Notes under the pieces: model-generated
Told to the model about the DNA's origin: nothing
The model's database searches: none
The model's input: the letters and a program-made list of their open reading frames with translations, nothing else
Shown here: one piece after another, positions 7,945 to 14,268 of the stretch
Layout of the letters: every line of letters starts with the position of its first letter
Numbering within the stretch: position 1 is the stretch's first letter
DNA from: Paraburkholderia kirstenboschensis
GTDB lineage: Bacteria; Pseudomonadota; Gammaproteobacteria; Burkholderiales; Burkholderiaceae
DNA length: 64,000 bases
Assembly: GCF_904848585.1 (NCBI RefSeq)
Contig: NZ_CAJHCR010000008.1
Coordinates: forward strand, 1 to 64,000
Direction: 5' to 3'
Program-made: the position numbers and the translations under genes

Positions 7945-9603
7945 ATGGATATCAAACGCACCGTCCTATGGGTCATCTTCTTCATGTCAGCGGTCATGCT
8001 GTTCGACAACTGGCAACGCGACCACGGACGCCCGTCGATGTTCTTCCCGAGCGCCACGCCGACCAAGACGGTCGGTAGCGCCGCACCGGGAACCACGACG
8101 CCGGGAACCCAGCCCGCCGATTTGCCGGCCACCAACGCAGCAGCGCCGGCCAACACGCCGGCGGCCACGCAATCGCAACTCGTCAAGTTCAGCACCGACG
8201 TCTATAACGGCGAAATCGACACCCGCGGCGGCACGCTGTCGAAGCTGTCGCTCGTCAAGCAAGGCGACGGCAAGCAGCCGGATCTCGTCATCACGCTATT
8301 CGACCGCACCGCCAATCACACGTATCTGGCGCGTACGGGTCTGCTCGGCGGCGATTTCCCGAATCACAACGACGTCTTCACGCCGCTGCCCAACCAGCCG
8401 CACGACCTGACGGGCGACGCCAAATCGTTCCAGCTCAGCTTCGAGTCGCCGGTTAAGGGCGGACTGAAGGTCATCAAGACCTACACGTTCACCCGCGGCA
8501 GCTATGTGATCGGCGTCGATACGAAGATCCAGAACGTCGGCACGGCGCCGGTGAGCCCGTCGGTTTATATGGAACTGGTGCGTGACGACCAGCCGGTCGA
8601 AACGCCGCGCTTCTCGCACACGTTCATCGGCCCGGCTGTCTACACCGACCAGCACCACTTCCAGAAGATGACGTTCGGCGACATCGACAAAAACAAGGAA
8701 GACTTCACGAAGCAAGCCGACAACGGCTGGATCGCGATGGTGCAGCATTACTTCGCGTCGGCCTGGATTCCGCAGCAGGGCGTGAAGCGCGACATCTACG
8801 TCGAGAAGATCGATCCGACGCTCTATCGCATCGGCGTGAAGCAGCCGGTTGCGGCCATCGCACCGGGCCAGACGGTCGACGTGTCCGCGCGTCTCTTCGC
8901 CGGTCCGGAAGAAGAGCGCATGCTCGAAGGCATCGCGCCGGGTCTCGAACTGGTGAAGGACTACGGCTGGGTGACGATCATCGCGAAGCCGCTTTTCTGG
9001 CTGCTCGAAAAGATCCACAGCTATGTCGGCAACTGGGGCTGGGCGATCGTGCTGCTCACGCTGCTGATCAAGGCGGTATTCTTCCCGCTGTCGGCCGCGA
9101 GCTACAAGTCCATGGCGCGCATGAAGGCGATCACGCCGCGCATGCAGGCGCTGCGCGAACGCTTCAAGGGCGATCCGCAGAAGATGAACGCCGCGCTCAT
9201 GGAGCTTTACAAGACCGAGAAGGTGAACCCGTTCGGCGGCTGTCTGCCCGTTGTGGTTCAGATTCCGGTGTTCATCTCGCTGTACTGGGTGCTGCTGTCG
9301 TCGGTTGAAATGCGCGGCGCGCCGTGGATTCTGTGGATTCACGATCTGTCGCAGCAGGACCCGTTCTTCATCCTGCCGGTACTAATGGCTGTTTCCATGT
9401 TCCTGCAGACGAAGCTCAACCCGACGCCGCCTGACCCGGTTCAAGCGAAGATGATGATGTTCATGCCAATCGCGTTCTCGGTCATGTTCTTCTTCTTCCC
9501 GGCCGGTCTGGTGCTGTATTACGTCGTGAACAACGTGCTGTCGATCGCGCAGCAGTACTACATCACGCGCATGATGGGTCAGTCGAAGGCCAAGCCGGCC
9601 TGA
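7945..9603 (+). CDS. yidC: Membrane protein insertase YidC
   Basis: A 552-residue YidC/Oxa1 insertase. An N-terminal membrane anchor (residues ~5-20) is followed by a large periplasmic beta domain and then the conserved insertase core, with hydrophobic segments from about residue 355 onward and the NPFGGCLP motif. The gene closes the rpmH-rnpA-yidD-yidC block and is followed by a strong terminator at 9687-9722. The Pro/Thr/Ala-rich stretch at about residues 40-75 is a linker common in betaproteobacterial YidC. Confidence 0.98.
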   Translation: MDIKRTVLWVIFFMSAVMLFDNWQRDHGRPSMFFPSATPTKTVGSAAPGTTTPGTQPADLPATNAAAPANTPAATQSQLVKFSTDVYNGEIDTRGGTLSKLSLVKQGDGKQPDLVITLFDRTANHTYLARTGLLGGDFPNHNDVFTPLPNQPHDLTGDAKSFQLSFESPVKGGLKVIKTYTFTRGSYVIGVDTKIQNVGTAPVSPSVYMELVRDDQPVETPRFSHTFIGPAVYTDQHHFQKMTFGDIDKNKEDFTKQADNGWIAMVQHYFASAWIPQQGVKRDIYVEKIDPTLYRIGVKQPVAAIAPGQTVDVSARLFAGPEEERMLEGIAPGLELVKDYGWVTIIAKPLFWLLEKIHSYVGNWGWAIVLLTLLIKAVFFPLSAASYKSMARMKAITPRMQALRERFKGDPQKMNAALMELYKTEKVNPFGGCLPVVVQIPVFISLYWVLLSSVEMRGAPWILWIHDLSQQDPFFILPVLMAVSMFLQTKLNPTPPDPVQAKMMMFMPIAFSVMFFFFPAGLVLYYVVNNVLSIAQQYYITRMMGQSKAKPA

Positions 9604-9686
9604 TGCCTGCCTGAAGCGGCGCGCGGCGGACCAAAAATGCCGCGCGCCGCCAGCGCTGACGGCGAGCCGACTCGCCCGCAAAAACG

Positions 9687-9722
9687 AAGCCGCCCGGTTC
9701 GAACGAACCGGGCGGCTTTTTC
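9687..9722 (+). terminator. Rho-independent terminator after yidC
   Basis: A perfect 14-bp stem (9687-9700 with 9705-9718), a 4-nt loop and a T-run. It ends the ribosomal/YidC operon. The stem contains GGTTCGAAC, which looks like a tRNA T-arm but is not part of a tRNA. Confidence 0.9.
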
Positions 9723-9753
9723 ATGCGAGCTGCGTGGGCAGACGGCGCATCCG

Positions 9754-10161
9754 CTACTCTTCTTCGGTATCCTCACCGTAGAAGCGCACAATCATTTCTT
9801 CGACGAGAAAGCGGTCTTTCGGCGTCAACGACTCGATCTTCGAAGCCAGTTCGATCGTTTCCTGCGACGGCGGATATTTCTCGCCCCGGGCCATCGGTCT
9901 GGCGCTCGCACCGGGCGAAGGTCCGTAGTGCAGCCAATGCTCCTTCACGTTCAACCACTCGGCCAGCGTGCGCAACTTATCGGGCTTTGGAATCGTCGTA
10001 CCCGTGAGCCACTTGTGCGCGGTTTGCGGAGTAACCGGACGGTCACCGCGATAGCGAAGGTTGAACTGTTCGGCGAGCTTGGTCCCGCCGCGAATCTTCA
10101 GCGGCTCCAATGTTTCCTTCAGCCTCTTCGAGAAGGCAGCTTTTTCTTTCGGGGTTGGCAT
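9754..10161 (-). CDS. XRE/Cro-CI-like helix-turn-helix transcriptional regulator
   Basis: A 135-residue DNA-binding protein. A helix-turn-helix lies at about residues 25-60, with TPQTAHKWLTG as the recognition helix region followed by IPKPDKLRTLAEWLNV. The C-terminal part (PSQETIELASKIESLTPKDRF) is acidic and helical and may mediate dimerisation. I chose the ATG at 10161 (MPTPKEK); a TTG 13 codons earlier is possible. It lies convergent with yidC and divergent from mnmE. Targets are unknown. A perfect palindrome at 10191-10203, just upstream of the start, could be its own operator. Confidence 0.8.
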   Translation of the reverse strand: MPTPKEKAAFSKRLKETLEPLKIRGGTKLAEQFNLRYRGDRPVTPQTAHKWLTGTTIPKPDKLRTLAEWLNVKEHWLHYGPSPGASARPMARGEKYPPSQETIELASKIESLTPKDRFLVEEMIVRFYGEDTEEE

Positions 10162-10535
10162 GGGCCAGATTGTGCAATTCAGCGTCCTCCCAGTTGACAA
10201 CTGACCAGGCTCATGTTGAACGTATTTGAGATAATTTTAGCTTGATTGCCGCAATGCGACGGCGATTCAGCGCAATGTCATTTTTTGCGACTTTTCTATG
10301 CGGGGCGTGCGTCCCCGCCGCGCAGTGCTCTCGCTGAGTCTGTATCTGTCCTAGCTAAAAAGTAAAAATCGTAGCTTGTTTAGGATCAATCTCAACGGTG
10401 ACTCGGAAGCGCGATCGGACGGACAGGCGCCGCACGGACCGACCCGGCTTATGGCCCGCGTTACAATGCCCGGCGCGCCCGAGATGTCCGCGCCGCGCCG
10501 CCCCGCCCCACTCTTCCGATTTCGCCGCCTCACTC
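10162..10535. other. Regulator-mnmE intergenic region
   Basis: This 374-bp gap between divergent genes holds the palindrome at 10191-10203 and a GC-rich hairpin-like run near 10302-10318. Around 10360-10385 it is AT-rich. I see no gene and no convincing consensus promoter for mnmE. Confidence 0.4.
10191..10203. promoter_or_regulatory. Candidate operator palindrome upstream of the XRE regulator
   Basis: CAGTTGACAACTG is a perfect 6-bp inverted repeat around a central base, 29 bp upstream of the chosen start of the divergent HTH gene. Its size and symmetry suit a dimeric HTH regulator. Function is inferred from position only. Confidence 0.35.
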
Positions 10536-11930
10536 ATGCTGACCACCGATTCCGATCCGATCGTCGCCATTGCCACCGCGCCCGGCCGGGGAGGCATCGG
10601 CGTCGTGCGCATTTCATTTGGACGCGCGGGCGAGGCCGCGGCGCAGCCGCTGATGCATGCGCTGACCGGGCAGGCGCTCGCGCCTCGTCACGCGAGTTAC
10701 GTGCCTTTTTTCGACGATGGCGGCAACGCGCTCGATCGCGGTATTGCGCTTTACTTTCCCGCGCCGCATTCGTACACCGGCGAGCACGTGCTCGAGTTGC
10801 AAGGCCATGGCGGGCCGGTCGTGCTGCAACTGCTGCTGCAACGTTGCATCGACGCGGGGCGCGGATTTGGTCTGCGGCTTGCCGAGCCCGGCGAGTTCAC
10901 CCGCCGTGCGTTTTTGAACGACAAGCTGGACCTCGCGCAGGCTGAAGCGGTGGCCGATCTGATCGAAGCGAGCACCGAGGCCGCGGCGCGCTCAGCGGGC
11001 CGTTCACTCGACGGCGCGTTCTCGCGCGACATCCACGCTTTGGTTGAAGAAGTAATCACGCTGCGCATGCTGGTCGAAGCAACGCTCGACTTCCCCGAAG
11101 AAGAAATCGACTTCCTCGAAGCCGCCGACGCCCGCGGCAAGCTCGCGCGGATTCGCGAACGCCTCGCGCACGTGCTCGCCGAAGCGCGGCAAGGTGCGCT
11201 GCTGCGCGAGGGATTGTCGGTGGTGCTGGCCGGCCAGCCGAACGTCGGCAAATCGTCGCTGCTGAATGCACTTGCCGGCGCTGAACTCGCCATCGTCACG
11301 CCGATTGCGGGCACGACGCGCGACAAGGTTGCCCAGACCATTCAGATCGAGGGCATTCCGCTGCATGTAATCGACACCGCCGGCTTGCGCGATACCGAAG
11401 ACGAAGTCGAGAAAATCGGCATTGCGCGGACCTGGAGCGAGATCGAGCGCGCGGACGTGGTGCTGCATCTGCTCGATGCGCGCACGGGCATGACGGTGGA
11501 AGACGAAACCATCGCCGGGCGCTTTCCGGCTGGCGTTCCGGTCGTGCGCGTGCTGAACAAAACGGACTTGGTCGGCTTGCCGCCCGAGGCTCGCGCGCTC
11601 GACGCCGATTCCGACCTTAGCGAAGTCCGGCTGTCGGCGAAACAAGGCGACGGCGTGAGCTTGTTGCGCGACGAACTGCTGCGCATCGCCGGTTGGCAGG
11701 CGGGCGCCGAGAGCGTCTACCTGGCGCGCGAGCGTCACCTGATTGCGTTGCGCGCGGCGCAGGAACATCTGATGACGGCCGCCGCGCATGCCGATCAGAA
11801 CTCGCAGGCGCTGGATCTTTTCGCCGAGGAACTGCGTCTCGCGCAGGACCAACTCAACTCGATCACTGGCGAGTTCAGTTCCGACGATCTGTTGGGAGTG
11901 ATTTTCAGCAGGTTTTGTATTGGTAAATAG
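10536..11930 (+). CDS. mnmE: tRNA modification GTPase MnmE
   Basis: A 464-residue GTPase that, with MnmG, installs the 5-carboxymethylaminomethyl group on U34 of certain tRNAs. The N-terminal tetrahydrofolate-binding domain starts IVAIATAPGRGGIGVVR. The G domain has GQPNVGKSSLLNAL, DTAGLRDTEDEVE and NKTDL, and the C-terminus ends FCIGK with the essential Cys. The start at 10536 matches the family; the frame is open upstream without similarity. The last 13 codons use ttg, gga, att, agg, ttt, tgt and tag, unlike the GC-rich body of the gene, and look imported by site-specific integration. Confidence 0.97.
   Translation: MLTTDSDPIVAIATAPGRGGIGVVRISFGRAGEAAAQPLMHALTGQALAPRHASYVPFFDDGGNALDRGIALYFPAPHSYTGEHVLELQGHGGPVVLQLLLQRCIDAGRGFGLRLAEPGEFTRRAFLNDKLDLAQAEAVADLIEASTEAAARSAGRSLDGAFSRDIHALVEEVITLRMLVEATLDFPEEEIDFLEAADARGKLARIRERLAHVLAEARQGALLREGLSVVLAGQPNVGKSSLLNALAGAELAIVTPIAGTTRDKVAQTIQIEGIPLHVIDTAGLRDTEDEVEKIGIARTWSEIERADVVLHLLDARTGMTVEDETIAGRFPAGVPVVRVLNKTDLVGLPPEARALDADSDLSEVRLSAKQGDGVSLLRDELLRIAGWQAGAESVYLARERHLIALRAAQEHLMTAAAHADQNSQALDLFAEELRLAQDQLNSITGEFSSDDLLGVIFSRFCIGK
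11892..11930. other. Probable attachment site (att) at the 3' end of mnmE
   Basis: From 11892 codon use changes abruptly from GC-rich to AT-rich while the protein sequence stays canonical. The final 18 bp (11913-11930) differ at only three positions from the attB I recall for Salmonella genomic island 1 in the same gene. A P4-type integrase gene begins 170 bp downstream. This is the pattern left when an element integrates and restores the gene end from its own att sequence. No matching second copy was seen in the window. Confidence 0.6.
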
Positions 11931-12045
11931 AGGTGCGCATTCGAGGCGCCTTGGAACGCGATAAGACCATCTAACACAGGGCATCCGCGCTTTATAGGCG
12001 AAACAGATCAACGTGCTTTGTGGACCAATCGCGCCACGTCCTCTT

Positions 12046-13374
12046 GGTACACAAACGCAGACAGTTTAAACTCGCTCCGTCGCGTACCAGCCACTACAGC
12101 ATGCCCCGCCTAGCCGCCCCACTCACCGAATCCCAGATCCGCGCACTCGAACCGCGCGCCGCCCGCTACAGCGTCGCCGACGGCAACGGCCTCGTAATCG
12201 AAGTGATGACCACGGGCACCAAGGTCTGGCGCTTCCGCTATTCGCTGAACGGCAAGCGCCAGCCGCTTGCGACCATCGGCGATTACCGGATGATTTCGCT
12301 GCGCGTCGCCCGAGCCAAGGCGCAGAAGTACGCCGAGCTCGTCGCGCAAGGCATTTCGCCCGTCGCCACTGCGCGCCGCGACCGCGGGGCCGAAGCTAAA
12401 GCCGAGGTTCTGCGTGAAGCAGCCGAGCTCTATATGGCGACCGAAATGGCCGGGAAATCGGACGAATATCGACGCACCACGCGGCGCGCACTCGACAAAG
12501 ACGTGTTGCCCGCAATCGGCGGCATGCGGGTCAAGGCGGTGACCGCGGAGCACGTTGTCGCTATCTGCGACGCAATCAAAAGCCGCGGCTCGCCAAAAAT
12601 GGCGCTGCACACCCGCAACGTCATCAAGCGTCTCTACGAGTATCTGATCGCCCGCCAACTTGCGACCGCGAACCCGGCGGAAGTCGTGCCGGCGCGCTCC
12701 ATCGCCACCTTCGAGAGCCGCACTCGCGTGCTGTCCGGCGAGGAGATCGGCACGATGCTGCATTCGATCGAAACGTCGAGCATCCGCCGGCCGCTCAAGA
12801 TGGCGCTGCACCTGCTGGTACTGACGATGGTACGCAAATCGGACCTCGTGGAGGCGACGTGGGACGAGTTCAATCTCGACCGTGCGCTGTGGCGCATCTC
12901 CGCTGCGCGTCTGCACGGAGATACGGATCGGATCGTCTACCTGCCTCGGCAAGCGGTGGCGATGCTGCAAGAGTTGCATCGCACGCGAGCAAGCAGGACC
13001 TTTGTCTTTCCGAGCGCGAGGGGCGACGACCGGCCGATTGCAAAGAGCACGCTCAACCAGGCGGTGAAGGCGCTTGGCCTGGAAGTCGAGCATTTCGTTC
13101 TTCATGACTTCCGTCGAACGGCGTCGGCGCATCTGCGCGAGATGATCGAGCATGCACAACCGGACAAAACATCAGCGCAAACGCGACAAAGCGAGTCGCG
13201 AGCCAAGCCCGAATGCGATCCGGCCGAGCAGCGGCAAATCGCGCAGCAGTGGGCGGATTTCGTCGATGCCGAGCTCGACGCGGCGCGGAAAAGAGCGGTT
13301 AGCGCGGGCTGATCAAGCGAGAAGACCAGCGGAAAGGTGAAGGGTCGCGGCCCGCCATTTTTTAGGTACACAAA
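12046..13374. repeat. 10-bp direct repeats flanking the integrase gene
   Basis: GGTACACAAA occurs at 12046-12055, before the integrase start, and again at 13365-13374, just after its end, both followed within a few bases by ACGCA or CGCA. Such repeats could be integrase arm-binding sites or remnants of an element boundary. They are short, and chance is not excluded. Confidence 0.35.
12101..13312 (+). CDS. P4-type tyrosine recombinase (integrase), catalytic Tyr apparently missing
   Basis: A 403-residue integrase with the N-terminal DUF4102 arm-binding domain (SVADGNGLVIEV), the core-binding domain (~100-195) and the catalytic domain. Arg I is in MVRKSDLVEATW and HxxR in HDFRRTASAHL. After that the normal box with GH/AH and a Tyr is replaced by a polar stretch (EHAQPDKTSAQTRQSESR) with no Tyr, although the usual tail AEQRQIAQQWADFVDA is retained. 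Either the nucleophile region was rearranged or the enzyme is dead. The start at 12101 matches the family; a GTG 27 codons earlier is also open. It lies directly after mnmE, with no other island genes nearby. Confidence 0.85.
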   Translation: MPRLAAPLTESQIRALEPRAARYSVADGNGLVIEVMTTGTKVWRFRYSLNGKRQPLATIGDYRMISLRVARAKAQKYAELVAQGISPVATARRDRGAEAKAEVLREAAELYMATEMAGKSDEYRRTTRRALDKDVLPAIGGMRVKAVTAEHVVAICDAIKSRGSPKMALHTRNVIKRLYEYLIARQLATANPAEVVPARSIATFESRTRVLSGEEIGTMLHSIETSSIRRPLKMALHLLVLTMVRKSDLVEATWDEFNLDRALWRISAARLHGDTDRIVYLPRQAVAMLQELHRTRASRTFVFPSARGDDRPIAKSTLNQAVKALGLEVEHFVLHDFRRTASAHLREMIEHAQPDKTSAQTRQSESRAKPECDPAEQRQIAQQWADFVDAELDAARKRAVSAG

Positions 13375-13555
13375 GACGCACCGCCACCCTCCAAGCCATC
13401 GCACCGCAAAGAAAACGTGCATCGTTCACGAGGTTATTAATACATCGTCACGAGCACGAAAGCGCCAAGCCGAGCCATCCCTTCACGCGGCGCTTCTCTC
13501 CTGCGACTGATCGCCTACACTGGAGCAACGATGCAACCTTTTCGTGGAGGCTGCC

Positions 13556-13717
13556 ATGTCTGAATCGTTGATCGCTTACCTGCTTGGGCCGACCGTGATG
13601 GTGCTGGTCGGCGGGGCAATCTGGGCGGCCTCACGCTACCATCACAAGGCGGGACCGCAAAAGCTCGAGCGCTGGCTCGATACGCATTACGCCGAGTGGC
13701 TGCATCACAGGCACTGA
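13556..13717 (+). CDS. Small single-pass membrane protein (53 aa), function unknown
   Basis: Starts MSESLIAYLLGPTVMVLVGG, with GGAGG 5 nt before the ATG, a strong ribosome-binding site. Residues ~5-25 form a hydrophobic transmembrane segment. The C-terminal half is His/Trp-rich and charged (RYHHKAGPQKLERW, ending LHHRH). It is followed at once by a strong terminator at 13744-13772, which supports an independent short transcription unit. I do not recognise a family. The short length, good start signal and terminator argue that it is real. Confidence 0.65.
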   Translation: MSESLIAYLLGPTVMVLVGGAIWAASRYHHKAGPQKLERWLDTHYAEWLHHRH

Positions 13718-13743
13718 GGGCGGCGCCTTGCGGCGTCAAAACA

Positions 13744-13772
13744 AAAGGCCGTCGCAGTGAGCGACGGCCTTT
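13744..13772. terminator. Bidirectional intrinsic terminator
   Basis: A perfect 12-bp stem (13744-13755 with 13761-13772) with a 5-nt loop, A-rich on one side and T-rich on the other. It lies between the small plus-strand gene and the convergent minus-strand Gly-rich protein and can serve both. Confidence 0.8.
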
Positions 13773-13804
13773 CTGTCTGCGCGCAGTCATGGCGCGCCTA
13801 CTAC

Positions 13805-14152
13805 TTACCACCGGGGCGCAGACTCGCCATATTCGTACTGCTGCTGCGGCGCTCCGCACGCCACATAACCGCGCTGATACTGGTCGTAGCAGTAGCCCGG
13901 CGGCGGGCCCGCGTAAGCCGGTGCCTGCTGATACACCGGCTGTGCATAGACAGGTTGCGCATAGACCGGCTGTTGATAGGCCACAGCGGGCGCAGGATTC
14001 AATATTGAAGTCACCACCGCGCCCAGCACCGCGCCGCCGATCAGCGCGCCGACTACATCGCCGCCGCCACCGCCGCTATGGCCATGAGCCGAGGCTTGTC
14101 CCGCGACGCTCAAGCTGCCCACCATCACCAATGCCACTGCTAACTTTTTCAT
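13805..14152 (-). CDS. Secreted glycine- and tyrosine/proline-rich protein, function unknown
   Basis: A 115-residue protein with a clear signal peptide (MKKLAVALVMVGSLSVAGQASA). A His/Gly-rich stretch (HGHSGGGGGD) and a Gly-zipper-like hydrophobic segment (ALIGGAVLGAVV) follow. Next is a YAQPVY-type repeat (three QPVY copies), then a short tail with two Cys. GGAG lies 7 nt before the ATG at 14152. The Gly-zipper segment resembles small exported envelope proteins of Burkholderiales. No enzymatic domain is visible. Confidence 0.8.
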   Translation of the reverse strand: MKKLAVALVMVGSLSVAGQASAHGHSGGGGGDVVGALIGGAVLGAVVTSILNPAPAVAYQQPVYAQPVYAQPVYQQAPAYAGPPPGYCYDQYQRGYVACGAPQQQYEYGESAPRW

Positions 14153-14268
14153 TTTTCGCTCCCGCCGTTCAGGCATGGAACGAATTGTCGGCTACGCGCG
14201 TAGAAATAGATGCTGCAAGTGGTAACGACACATTACCTGTGTAACTACCGCCATCGGCAGGTCCTGGA

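Noticed and set aside
9687..9722. tRNA gene suggested by GGTTCGAAC
   Set aside because: The sequence is the stem-loop of an intrinsic terminator; no acceptor, D or anticodon arms are present.
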